Positions 39,201-50,094 of a stretch of DNA of 64,000 nt are shown piece by piece. This DNA is from Cinclus cinclus. Lineage: Eukaryota; Chordata; Aves; Passeriformes; Cinclidae. The number at the start of each line of letters is the position of its first letter. Within the stretch, counting starts at the first letter, position 1. Below the pieces are notes generated by a model. It was not told where the DNA came from, made no database searches, and saw nothing but the letters and a program-made list of their open reading frames with translations. The position numbers and the translations under genes are program-made. The stretch is taken from contig NC_085049.1 in assembly GCF_963662255.1 (NCBI RefSeq), positions 24,956,142 through 25,020,141 on the forward strand, read 5' to 3'.

Positions 39201-42200
39201 GATTTTAGTGGTGTTTTTTTTTTTTTTTTAAATAAGTGCCACCTTCTGGGTGGAAGAAAAGTTGCATCACATTTTAACAGTAAGTTACAGTGTTGTTTTC
39301 ACTAAGTATGACTAAGGTGCATAAGAAAAACCAAAGACTTGTCTTCAGCATTACAGTATGTATCTCCATAGGGGGTACCTGTGCTGCTCTGTGCTGTGTG
39401 AATATAGCAGACTATTCCCCTTGTTCAGATGGCGTTACCAAACAGGGACTCCTATAAAAACCTGGGGTGTTTTAAATTGGACATGTGTTTACTACAAAAA
39501 TGGACTGTATGCTGTGAAACCATTTCAGAAGAAAGCTGGAAAAACATTACAAAGATAAGGGATTTTTTTGGAACAAAACCAGCGATGCTGCATGGCCAGG
39601 CTGCCTTGTTACTGGTCCAGAAAAACAAACCGTTGCTTAGCATGTGCTGTGAGTTGCACTCCAGGGTGTTTGTAGTCTGACACTGGGATCACAGATCTTG
39701 CTTGAAACATTTTTATTTAAATGGTGAAGCTGCACTAAAGTGTATTTGGTAGGTGTACTCACACAGTAGCTTCTTGTGTTAAGTTGCAACTCCCTAGATC
39801 AACTTTACTTAAGAAGAACTACTGGAAATCAAAGTCACTTCTTGTGGAGAGGTATTTGTTAACATGCCCAGTGACAGTCAAGATTCCATTTGTAGTTGAA
39901 ATCTCTGGTTATGTGATTGTGAGGATAAGCAAAAGCTGATGTTTTTCATCTGATGTACTCAGATGCAGGATTCAAAGGCAGATGCATTTTAATAGAGGCA
40001 GAAAGCAATACTGAGGATGTTGGGAAACACTGATATATTTTTCACTGCTTACCTCTTTAGTTTGTGTCTCACATTTCAAATGAACGGCATTTGCATCAGG
40101 CAAGGAAGGAGGGACACACATCAAATTCTTCCTACTCTTCTTCTAAGGAATTTAATCCACACCAAAACAATGTACTTAAGAGTTTCCCTCTCTTTTCCTT
40201 TGTCCTGTTCATATCTGGACAGAAGGCTGTAAGATCCTTCTTGTGCTCTGAATTTTGTCTACTAAAGTTCCTCCACAAGTAGAGCAGCATCTCAGAGTCC
40301 AGATGACTGAGTGGGAGCTGCAGCCTTCCAGTGCTGTTGGCTTCCTTTGAAGGTTTAGGGCTGTCACCCTGGGCAGACAGATGGGAACACATGGAGCTAG
40401 GTAGATGGGTGTAGCCTGTTAATAACATTTGTGCTCTGCTTTGTGGATTGCTGCTGTTTTAGGGGATTCAGAAAAAAATTCCAAGGCACGAGGTTGCAAG
40501 GTTTAGAACCTGGAACAAATTCTTAGTTATCTTGTATCTCAGCACAGCTAAAACAGGAAGTGGAAGATGAAATAAATGTTTAACCTGAATCCTGAAAAAC
40601 AGGGGAGTGAGTACAAGTAGTTTGATACAGCAAAACTATAGGTTTAATTAGATCTTGTAGCAGAGTAACTGATGCCCTAGGGAGATTATTCTATCCAGCT
40701 GTGCTGATTGCTGAATGGAAAAAAGAATCAAAGAACTAAATGTTTGACAGGTGGATTTATTAGGGAAAGTCTTTCCAGTTTGTGTTGGGCTTGATCATCT
40801 CTGTTTTGATCTTCTCTTTCATGTTTCTCTTCAGCTACATCAGTTACTGTTTTAAAACGTCCAAAGTGCTGTTATGAGACAGCCCTTTTTTTTTGGTTGG
40901 TCTTGTCAGCTCTGTGCTGTGGGAGTTGATTCTCATAACTGCTTCTTAGCCCTAAATATTTTGAGTAAATTAACATCTAAACATGTTTATCTTACTTGCA
41001 TAATTTCACTGAATCTTTAATCCCAGACTTCATACCATGCCTACCAGGACTTCAGTGAGACAAGGGGGAAAAAACCCCATAATTTAGGAGGTATTATTAT
41101 CTGGATTCATTAGTTCAGTGTGTCACTGATATTGTATTGAAAGGTCCAAAATACCTTGGCTGATACTACAGGATTGCAGTTTTGATGTTCTGCCCTCTGC
41201 CAAAACCAGAATGGGACTTGGTGCATTTCTTACCTGTCTTCTTTTGTGGTATTTTCAGCATATTATTAAAGTATTAGTACCTTAGAACAAATGAAATGGG
41301 CTTATTTCCTCTCTAATCTTAACCTCCTTCATCTTATTGCAGTGATGTTCCTGGACTTAATAAAGCTAGACTGAGCTCTCCTGTTTCTTTTGTGCTGCCT
41401 TTTAAGCAAGTCTTCAAATGCATAGTCCTGAGTGCTCCAGCACTGGGTCTTTGCAGGATGGTGATTTGTAGGGTGTGTTCGTAAGGAGCCAATTTGGGAT
41501 TTTCTGAGCAACTTCAGTTTTGGTACTTCTTGTGCTACATGTGTTCTTTCTCTATTTGTGTGGAGATTTTGGATGCTTCAGGACTTTGTTACAGCATTAT
41601 ATAATTTGCCTTTTATCTTCAGGTCACCACTTTGATTTCTTTTTTCTCCAAGAAGGACTAACAGTTGCTCCAAACCAGTGGGTGTTAGGAGAGCTTGTGG
41701 GTTTGGCACAACTTGTAGTAGTGGGTCTGGTACATCAGATTTGGTATTACACTTTCCCCTACTGTACAGACTTAAAAGGAGAAACCATAAATTGCAGGAA
41801 GAAATGCTAGTGGCACTCTGTGGAAATGCTAATTTTGTTCTGTTGCAGAAGTGAGGAAAGACTGGTGGCTTCTTTCAGCAGGCTGATTCCCTTCATCCAC
41901 AGTGAAGTCATCTGTTACAGACTTCAGCATAAATAGTATAACGATTGTAGTATCTCACACATGGAGCTATGCAAAGCATCTTACATACCTTGCTTTTTAC
42001 AGAATTTATTTCCCCATGTGACTGAGCTGCTTCTGCAGTTCATCTTTTTAGAAAAGTGTCTCTCAGGGGAATATATTTTCCAGTTGGTTAGTAGTGGAGG
42101 AGGAGAGGAAAGTTCCGCAACTGAAAAGAATAGATCTGGAGAGGAGGAAGAATACAGTAGTTTGTCATGGAAAATTTAGTGGGTTTTTTATTCTGTTTAA

Positions 42201-45200
42201 ATGTTCCCTTACCATGAGAATGTTGTAAAAAAATAGTCTTGCTTTTTGAGTCAACATGGTGAATTCTGAATTAAGTGGCCTCACTTTCAGCTGTAAAGTC
42301 ATCACAATAACCATTATTTCTATCTGCTTATTTTCGCATCCAAGTCACTGATTTTATTTAGAGGGAGATTTCCTAAGATATGCAACAGCTTGTGTCATTC
42401 TAGGTTACATTCTGAAATGTCTGTCAGGTGTGAGTTGGGGTTTTTTGTGATTTTCAATGGGGTTGAGAGGGAATTTGTATCAAACTTCAAAGCTGTGTGT
42501 ATTCCCAGCATATACCTAATGTACCTACTTTCATATGATTCGGTTATTTAAAGTTCTGAACAGACAAAAATAATCTTCTGAAGCTACAGAACTAAGCTGA
42601 CAAGATTTCCTATGACTTCCTTTCATGTGGATGACAGCAGGTTGGTTTTTAGAGCTTTCAGGAGTGAAGGTATTCACAAGGCCGCTCTCACTTCAGGAGT
42701 TTTCATGTAGAACAGTGAATTCATGCTACTGCTTCTCTGTCAGGGGTTTAGTCATCATCTTCTGAACTGTTATTTTTATGAAGCTGTCAGAGCTAAATGT
42801 CTTTGAGATGTCTATCTCAAAATAGATAATTTTTAGGTAATCTCTCACAATTTTTTAATATATATCTCACTTCAGTTTGTTTCTGTGTATCAAGAAGAGA
42901 TTGTCACAGAGAGTGTATACGGGAAAAATATAATTCTTGTAGAAAGTCAAACTTAAAAGTTTTTTTCTTTCTCTTCAGGCATGAGTTGATCAGTATCACA
43001 AACTAAACTGACATTTTTCTTCATGTGCTTCTTTCTTCTAGGGTTTTCACAGACATTCAGCAAGTCCTCAACAACCTGACACATCCCCGTTTTGTATTCA
43101 CAGACAACGAGGGAGAAGCAGACATCCTCTACAACTTCTCACACTTCAAAGATTATAGGTTAATTAATTAAAGGATTAATTATTCCCCTGATACTACTTT
43201 TTTAAAAATTTCTTTGCTATAAAAACTGTGCTCCCAAAGGCCTCCCCAGCCTTCCCCCTTCACCAAGTACTCGTTTGCTTTGTAGGAAGCTAAGTGAGGA
43301 GAGGCCTGAGGTTATGGTGAATCAGTACCCATGTGAGAACCTCCTGACTGTCAAAGACTGCCTGGCATCCATTGCTAGACGAGCTGGAGGACCTGATGGG
43401 CCCAGGTGGCTGCCTCGGACTTTTAACCTCCAGACAGAATTGCCTCAGTTCATCAGCTACTTCCAGCAACGTGACAGAAGGTGACTTGTGTTTCTTCTTC
43501 TTAGGTTTTGTCCTGTCTTGATCCCACTTTCCTCAGAGACCAGGAGCCCACATTTTGGCCTTGGCAGCTGTTGCATCATCATGAGTTAGCTCTTGCTGCA
43601 TTTATGTTCAAGTGAATTTTACCTGAAAGGTGGGGGCTTTTTAGGTTTTAATTTTAGGCAAGAGTAGATAAGTAATGCACTTTGAAACCCAGAAACTTTG
43701 CTGTGATTTAAATGCAGAGTTGAAGTCCATTGCTCTTTGCCTAGTCAGGATCTTGCCTCTTGTGTTTAACAGATAAACAAAGCCTCAAAATGTGTTTGCA
43801 CCAAGTGTGGGATTTTTTTCCAGGAGACAGTAGCAGTTGTTCTTACACTTAAGCCAGAGTGGAAAATGTTTAAAGTTGAGTTCTGTAAGGTTATGAAAGT
43901 AAAATTTAGTTTTAGTGTTAGACTGAAACAGTTATGGAGCTTTAGGGTTTTAAATCCGCATTTCTGCTGCTGCAGCTGCCTTGAAGTGGGTGGAGACTAC
44001 AGTTTTTCTTCTTGTAAGAGAGAAAGAGAGCATTAGCTACTTCTTTATAATCTCTTCTGTCTGGCATGGAGTATTCTGGTTGAAAAGTTGCTGCTTTGGT
44101 GACACTTGCTTATTATGGTGGCACCTGTCAGATATTTCATTTGGCCATTATTTGCTATGCATAGTCTGTTATGGACTGGCATTGACCAGGAGAGAGCAGA
44201 CCTGCCACATGTCCCTAATGTGTGGTGGTTTTATTCTTCCTCAACATCAAGGACTGACAGTGAATGCAGTGTGTGTGTAGGGAATGAGAAGGAGGTGGTA
44301 GGAATTTTCAAACTAAACAGAAGGTAATGCTATCTTCAGCCCATTTCATGATGCTTTAATAGGTTGAGGAAAGGACACCAAGCATCACCCCGTCTTTACT
44401 TGACTTGGAAAGATAGATGGAAGGACCAGCATATTGCTGGATTTTCTCAAGGATATCTCAAAGAAGTTTGCCCCTGGAGGTGTCTGGGTGCTAGAAAGCA
44501 AGTTGATGGTGATGTGTTTTTAGTTTCCTGTAGTGTTAACTGTTGAGACACTGTGTGGTTTCTTCCCAAAGAAATGAGTTTTGGTGTCATTTAATATGAA
44601 TGATTTGGAGGTGTCAGTAGGGAACCAACTTGGAAAATTGCACAATACCCCACCAGAAGGTTCTCAGGCTTCTGGCAGAACAATTCCCCACCATGACCTG
44701 TGCATGTTCATGGTGATGCTGTCGTGCTGATGGGTTGTTTTCCCCTTTTGATGGAGTCAGATGCAGAAGGAGATAAACAGTGAGATCATCCTAGGCCCTA
44801 ACTGGAAAAAAAAAATGTATTTGTGAAAGGTACCATTGCCTTTTTTCTCCCTTATTCCGAAGACCTACTCCTCCCAGCTGTCAGCAAAAGTGTTAATTCT
44901 TGCACTATAGCCCACAGCTTTATAAAGTATTTTTTCAAGAGAAGACGTGGATCAAGCCAAGTAGATGTTTAGCCAGATGAATGAGGTGGATACTTACAGG
45001 TGTTGCTCTCTCTCTTTCTGTCCTAGAGGAGAAGACAATCACTGGATATGCAAACCATGGAACCTGGCAAGAAGCCTGGATACCCACATCACCAACAACC
45101 TGAACAGTATCATTAGACACAGGGAAAGCAGCCCAAAGGTGAGTGAGCATGGCTTTGAATGGGATTTAAAAGGCAGAGCTGAAAGAACTGCTTCATAGAA

Positions 45201-48200
45201 GGAGGTCTGAAAATACAAAGGAAATTTATTTTCTTCAAAATTCATATGCTGGCCATAAGCATACAGTTCAGAATAGATTCATTGCAAAATGGCCAACTCC
45301 ATTGTTAGAAAATCCTGCGGTGCAGGTCACAGGTGTTTGGTTATTGGGTCAAAAGTATAAATAATACAGATGTTAGCTTTAAATTGGATAAGTAGCCTTT
45401 AAAAGACCTTGTAACTAGCTAGATCAACCAAAATTTTTCTCACTTTTAGCTTGTTAGCTGAATGTGCTGCACAACTCTCTGTGCTATAGATAAGAGTGAA
45501 TAAACAGCTGAGTCCCAACACCAAAATCTGTGTCTCGTGCTTCAATCCTGACACTGAGTGAAGGCAGAAGACAAAAGAAGCTAGCCACGAGTGCGTGCAG
45601 CCACTAATCCACGTGCTGTGCTGTAGGTGGTGTGCAAGTACATCGAGGAGCCGGTGCTGTTTGAGCGTGAGGACGTGGGGCTGGTGAAGTTCGACGTGCG
45701 CTACGTGGTGCTGCTGCGCTCCGCCCGGCCCCTGCGGCTCTACAGCTACGACGTGTTCTGGCTGCGCTTCTCCAACAGGTGCTCGCCGCCCCTCGCAGTG
45801 TGCACCTGCTGGAATTGGGTACCTTGGAAACTGAGTTGTTGTTCTGTTCCTTAGGGCGTTTTCACTTGATGACTTGGATGACTATGAGAAGCATTTCACC
45901 GTCATGAATTATGCTCCTGGTGTGACATTGAAACAGGTAAGCAAACAGCCCAAAACACTTCCTCACCTTTCTGTTGGTAGAAAATCTTCTGGTGCCTGCT
46001 CTGTGGCTGTTAGCAATAGTCTATTTCACATCCATTTCAACAGGGTGTTCAAAGTACCTGAAGTCCTAAGCAAATACTTTTCTAGACTCTTTCCCCTTTC
46101 CCCCAGTCATCAGTGGTTATCTAAGGTAATACAAACCTGCATTCTAAATAGAGCCCACACTGGTAGAGGCAGTAAAAGAATTATAAAAAAATGACAGCTT
46201 GTTGTTGTCAAAGCCTTAGGGTGATCTTTTGTAACAAGAAATCCTGGAACAAGGAAGGTATTCAGGAGCTGTCTTAATTCCCTAGTTCTCTACTTGCATT
46301 TGTATGAATGGCAAATATATTTGATGTCCCATTCTCTTGTCATTCCCAACTTTTAGGTGCACTGTGAAGACTTTATTCCTCTGTTTGAAAAACAATATCC
46401 TGAATATCCTTGGACAACAGTACAAGTAAGTCAGCAATTCATATTTCTCATGTAAATGTTCATTATCTGTTTGGGTTTTTTTTTTTTTTTTTACTCAGCA
46501 TACCAGCTTTTCCAGAAGTGTCGGGTTGTTAGGATTTTTTTTTCTCAGAAGACATATTTCATGTATATCAGTTTCACAAAGGAGATCATATGTTAACCTT
46601 TACTTCAGAACTTGTTGTAATTTGCCCTCAAATACTTGCTTGTTAGAGAATTGTATTTTATAATTTAAGAATTTTATTTTGTGATCACACTATGATAATT
46701 CTTTATGTTGGACTTAGCAATACAGCCAGTCCAGACTCATCTCAAGTGCAGAGTTTCCTGCTGCTGCCCCAGCTTCTCTGTGTTAGCAGCCTTGCCAGAG
46801 CCCTGTCCCTGCGCCTTGCACAGATGACTTTTCACAAGAACACAGATGGTTCTCTGATTCCAGGGCATCTTTTGACTGTAAAAAGGAAGCTCCAAATACT
46901 ACAGTTCCATAAAACATGAAGGAAAGCAGATGAGGACCCTCTCATTGGTTTTAATTTTTCCTGTGATTTGTGCTTGAAAGAAAAAGCTGAATGTGAAGAG
47001 CTGGTTCAGAAACATGCACAAAACAATTCTTTCAGTCTTCCATATTTATTAGGAGCTGAAAGAAATAGAGTGAATGATAGCTGAGCCTTTCTATGTGCAT
47101 ATTTATTCAAAAGTGCATAAATTATCCAACTGTGACTTGATTTCCATAAATTAATTCACATTTGTTTTAACTAGACCCTCGTATTCAATTAATGATACTC
47201 GGAATATGACAGGTTTTAAAATAGTCTGGAAGAGACTACACGGGGTGAAAAGAGAGATGTCAAAATACATCCTGTAGATTACCCAAAGTAGTACAGTGTA
47301 GAGAAAATAGAGGGAATGGTTCACCGCAGCATAAATTCAATGCTAAAACTCACATCTGTGTGTTGTTCTTCCTGATTTATTTCACTTTGATTGGATAGCT
47401 GTTTTTCAAAATTCCTATGTAGTACATTCTGAAAATTTCCACGTCTCCCCCACCCTTCTTAGGGGTATAAATGGGTAGAAGATTTTTCATGGCAGAACAG
47501 AACAAAACAAAGCTAGAATACAACTGAATAGGCAGGGGGAAAGCCAGAACTTCACAGTTGTACTGCTGGTCTTCACAGAACTCTCCTAGGGTTTTCTTTT
47601 TACCCTCCTCTACACATAAGTGCAATACTTGGCATAATGCCTCAGGAGGTTAATTCTGATGTTAAATGCACTATTTCCAGGATTACCATAGTATTCATTG
47701 GCTCCCCAGAAAAGTCCATGGATATTGCCAGGTGTGTTTTTTGTGTTGGCATTAGGTCTAAATGCACATTTGGAAGCCAATACTGTGCAGATTTTCTGTA
47801 GTGCAATTGATACAAACAGTTTAAAACACTGCATGAATGAAGTGATTAGAAACATGTGTGTTGCTTTTATGGAACCTCACTCCTCATTCAGACACCTTTT
47901 CCTGTTATTAGGCAAGTATTTTTAAGGCATTTGCTGAATTGTTCCAAGTTGCTTCGTCTAAACCTGCCCCTCTTGGTATCTGCGATTATCCATCATCAAG
48001 AGCAATATATGCCATTGACTTGATGCTTAAGTGGGACACCAGCAGAGATGGTGAGAAGCTGCTTTATTTGAATGTTGAATCGTTTATGTTTGTGGACCTT
48101 TTCAGAAGTCTATTTCTTCTAACTTGTACTGTTTCTCAAGCAATGTGAGCTGTGAGCTCTGTGCCTCCCATTGACACCTGAAGTTGCAAATCTGCGGGGA

Positions 48201-50094
48201 TGGCGTCTGCTGTGCTTAACAGGAGTGATGGAGCAGCTGCCAACTGCTGGGCTGCATCATTGCTTCCCTGCTGCTGGTGTTCTCTGTTTGGAGGAAAACA
48301 GAGCAAAACAGCAGAGGGGAAGGGGGGAAACCAAAAGAATCCAATCAAACCACCACACACACACAAAAACGGTAAACAAATGTCTGAACTACCCAACTCT
48401 CTATGAAAACCTTGGAGACATCTAATTTCCTGTGGCTTCCAGGTTTGGTAATAATAATAATTATTATTGTTGTTATTATTACACAGTGCCTATTACAGCA
48501 GGGAAGCAGTAACAGCATTGCAGTGCTGTTGATGTTCTCAGGGCTGACATTCAGCTGTTACCAAGTCGCTGCAAGAACATGTGAGTGAGGCTGCTTCATG
48601 TTACTGCCACAGCATGGCTGACTACCTGAATCCTTTCTTTGAGGCAGCTGTGGAGGACTCTAGCAAAATCTGCCAGACAGACTGAATAATTTGTTATCTC
48701 ACTAGGAGTGTCAGAAATGTTATGTAAATGTGCCTGACACAGACATGTTTCTTGTAGAGGAAAAAAGTAGCAGAGGCACCAACACAAAGAGAACTGCAAG
48801 GGATTGAACAGAGCTGAGCATACACTCTTTTTGTCATACTGGATTCTCTGGGACACAGGAGAAGTTGATTGCCCGTGCCCAGGTTTGCCTGCAGAGCAAT
48901 TAGATGTTGTGTGTTGGGTGAGTGCCCCGTGGCTACTGCTGCAGGGACTGATTCTGTGACGATTGAGTTGCTTTCATGGAGGGAAATTATTGAAAATCAG
49001 GAGGTATAAAATGGAGCCTTTGCTGCTTAGGTGAGGTGGAAAAAGGGGTTGAATGTGGTTTGCTACATGCATACTGGTGATCCATTCTTTCACTTGTCCC
49101 AGAGGTGTCCTGAATGGGAGAAGCAAGGCAGCTCACAAACATTACTAGCTTGAGAAAATCTACTGTAGTAAAAGAACCAACCTCACATTACATGCCTGGC
49201 TGAACATGATCTGTACAGGTCCCTGACCTTTTGAAGGTGAGAGGTGGTGCCAGTGTCAGTGCTGTAAAGCTGTGGGCAGCCTGTGGTCAAAGAGATTCAT
49301 TGCTCCTGTGCAAAGCAGAGTAGGATTTACTTATCCATCAGAAGGCTGTTCCCTCACTTAACAATCTCAGCATCAGAGGTGAAATAAAATCCTTTGGTTT
49401 TCTCTGCACAGAATGCATTTGATGCAGAACTGATGAAGTTTTAAGAGAAAATTAAATTTCCTGACTTCCTTTAGGAGTTGCATGAAGTGGCAGATGGGGG
49501 TGGCTGCAATTAAAGGAACAGGACTGCTAAATACCTAGGAGGTTTAAGAAAACAAGCTTTGTACTGAAATGTGAAAGGAGAAGCAAAGTTTCCTTGAAGA
49601 TGTTGGAGACTGACAAGCAGAATAGCTGATTCAGGGAGATTTTGAATGTTTTGAATGGCTGCAAATTCTCATTCCAGAAGAGGCACTGAATAGTACAGTG
49701 GTTGCTGTTGTTGCAGAATCTGTTGGATAATTGTCCTCTGGATAATGATGGTAGAACATACTCCTGTTCCTCTAATAAAAACCAACTCACTGAAACAAAA
49801 ACACTCTACTGGCTTGACATTTTGGGTCACAAAAGATGCTTTTCCCAGTCATTTTCTATAATTTCTGGATTAAAAACAAGTAGTGATTTGGGATCTCTCT
49901 AGAACTTGTATTAAGCAGCAATGTTTGTGTTTGCCTTGACAGGGAAAAGAATTATGCAGCCTCAGATCTTGGAGGTGAACTTCAATCCTGACTGTGACAG
50001 AGCCTGCCAATACCACCCTACCTTTTTTAATGATATCTTCAGCACCTTATTTCTGGATGAAACAGACAACTGCCATGTGACACGCATTGTCTAA
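27042..50094 (+). CDS. TTLL12: TTLL12, tubulin tyrosine ligase-like 12 (complete, 14 coding exons)
   Basis: Cytoplasmic TTL-family protein with an N-terminal SET-like part and a C-terminal TTL-like part. Studies on the mammalian protein report effects on tubulin tyrosination and histone methylation, and inhibition of RIG-I/MAVS-TBK1 antiviral signalling; no ligase activity is established. The exons listed separately join in phase to 1884 nt, 627 residues plus TAA; human is 644, the difference being mainly a shorter N-terminus. Visible features: acidic stretch 54-68 ([15 protein letters not shown]), [23 protein letters not shown] (398-411), [12 protein letters not shown] (451-462) and [10 protein letters not shown] (586-595). 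The first ATG in GGCCATGGCG was chosen because exon 1 ([16 protein letters not shown]) agrees with mammals from there. The glycine-rich nucleotide loop expected after KP in active TTLLs is absent. Introns total about 21 kb. Confidence 0.96.
31850..31939. repeat. Direct repeats of TGTTAGCATCT around an AGCTAA-rich block
   Basis: TGTTAGCATCT occurs at 31850-31860 and again at 31929-31939. The 68 bp between are built of GCTAAGAAGCT and TTAGCTAA-like units; AGCTAAGAAGCTGT recurs at about 32341. The second copy abuts the CR1 fragment. Confidence 0.85.
31938..32024 (+). mobile_element. CR1 LINE 3'-end fragment
   Basis: Reads GGATGGAACTGAGATGATCT, AAGGTCCCTTCTAACCCAAG and terminal ATTCTGTGATT, the signature of a CR1 3' UTR and end repeat. 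Only the last 85 bp or so are present, an extreme 5' truncation. Confidence 0.85.
33365..33540 (+). CDS. TTLL12: TTLL12 exon 2 (acidic segment)
   Basis: Acceptor CCATCTCAG, donor AG|GTGAGT, leaves at phase 2. Encodes [15 protein letters not shown], the acidic run, and [20 protein letters not shown]. Confidence 0.95.
35507..35705 (+). CDS. TTLL12: TTLL12 exon 3 (GC-rich)
   Basis: Acceptor CTCTCCCGCAG, donor GGG|GTAAGA, phase 2 in and 0 out. Encodes [32 protein letters not shown] and [15 protein letters not shown]. Third positions are strongly G/C, unlike the neighbouring exons. Confidence 0.95.
36528..36687 (+). CDS. TTLL12: TTLL12 exon 4
   Basis: Acceptor TTCACACAG, donor G|GTAAGT, phase 0 in and 1 out. 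Encodes [40 protein letters not shown]. Confidence 0.96.
36694..36745 (+). repeat. 26-bp tandem duplication next to a splice donor
   Basis: Two copies of a unit from GTGTGTCTGAGG to GGAGTTTTC (36694-36719, 36720-36745), differing only in the last base. The array starts six bases into the intron that follows TTLL12 exon 4. Confidence 0.95.
37270..37403 (+). CDS. TTLL12: TTLL12 exon 5
   Basis: Acceptor TTTTGCTGCAG, donor CAG|GTATGA, phase 1 in and 0 out. Encodes [43 protein letters not shown]. Confidence 0.96.
38900..38976 (+). CDS. TTLL12: TTLL12 exon 6
   Basis: Acceptor GTTTTCTAG, donor AA|GTACGT, phase 0 in and 2 out, 77 nt. Encodes [20 protein letters not shown]. The alternative donor GTATCC at 38981 breaks the frame with exon 7. 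Confidence 0.93.
38977..43041 (+). other. TTLL12 intron 6 (4.1 kb)
   Basis: Nothing coding or repetitive recognised; open frames of up to about 96 codons show no family features and no splice support. Confidence 0.75.
43042..43158 (+). CDS. TTLL12: TTLL12 exon 7
   Basis: Acceptor CTTTCTTCTAG, phase 2 in and out. Encodes [19 protein letters not shown] and [16 protein letters not shown]. The donor AG|GTTAAT is weak, lacking the usual A/G at +3 and G at +5, and only 127 bp separate it from exon 8. Confidence 0.94.
   Translation, partial: GFHRHSASPQQPDTSPFCIHRQRGRSRHPLQLLTLQRL
43286..43480 (+). CDS. TTLL12: TTLL12 exon 8
   Basis: Acceptor GCTTTGTAG, donor AG|GTGACT, phase 2 in and out. Encodes [35 protein letters not shown] and [20 protein letters not shown]. 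The codon split with exon 9 is Arg where mammals have Trp before GEDNHW. Confidence 0.96.
45027..45138 (+). CDS. TTLL12: TTLL12 exon 9 (KP motif)
   Basis: Acceptor TCTGTCCTAG, donor AAG|GTGAGT, phase 2 in and 0 out. Encodes [20 protein letters not shown] and [12 protein letters not shown], the counterpart of the lysine-proline ATP-site strand of TTL ligases. Confidence 0.96.
45303..45553 (+). mobile_element. Candidate solo LTR of an avian endogenous retrovirus
   Basis: Begins TGTTAG and ends CTGACA, near-complementary termini. It has a TATA-like GTATAAATAAT near 45354, AATAAA at 45499-45504 and a tail AAAATCTGTGTCTCGTGCTT, resembling an LTR R/U5 end. No clear target-site duplication was found and no internal retroviral genes are present, so it would be a decayed solo LTR. 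The termini are tentative. Confidence 0.45.
45627..45778 (+). CDS. TTLL12: TTLL12 exon 10 (GC-rich)
   Basis: Acceptor TGTGCTGTAG, donor AG|GTGCTC, phase 0 in and 2 out. Encodes [36 protein letters not shown] and [11 protein letters not shown]. The DVRY strand is conserved in the ATP-grasp fold. The donor is very weak, and the exon is much richer in G/C than exons 9 and 11. Confidence 0.96.
45855..45936 (+). CDS. TTLL12: TTLL12 exon 11
   Basis: Acceptor TGTTCCTTAG, donor CAG|GTAAGC, phase 2 in and 0 out, 82 nt. Encodes [20 protein letters not shown] and PGVTLKQ. The intron before it is only 76 bp. Confidence 0.96.
46357..46425 (+). CDS. TTLL12: TTLL12 exon 12
   Basis: Acceptor CAACTTTTAG, donor CAA|GTAAGT, phase 0 at both ends, 69 nt. 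Encodes [19 protein letters not shown] followed by TTVQ. Confidence 0.96.
47912..48050 (+). CDS. TTLL12: TTLL12 exon 13
   Basis: Acceptor CCTGTTATTAG, donor G|GTGAGA, phase 0 in and 1 out. Encodes [40 protein letters not shown] and WDTSRD. Confidence 0.96.
48449..48480. repeat. (AAT)n/(ATT)n self-complementary microsatellite
   Basis: TAATAATAATAATTATTATT followed by GTTGTTATTATT: an AAT run meets an ATT run head-on, so the tract can fold on itself. It lies in the last TTLL12 intron. Confidence 0.9.
49943..50094 (+). CDS. TTLL12: TTLL12 exon 14 (last, with stop)
   Basis: Acceptor GCCTTGACAG, phase 1 in. Encodes [39 protein letters not shown] and [10 protein letters not shown], then TAA at 50092-50094. 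EVNFNPDC matches the ExNxxP metal/ATP strand of TTL proteins. Confidence 0.96.
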
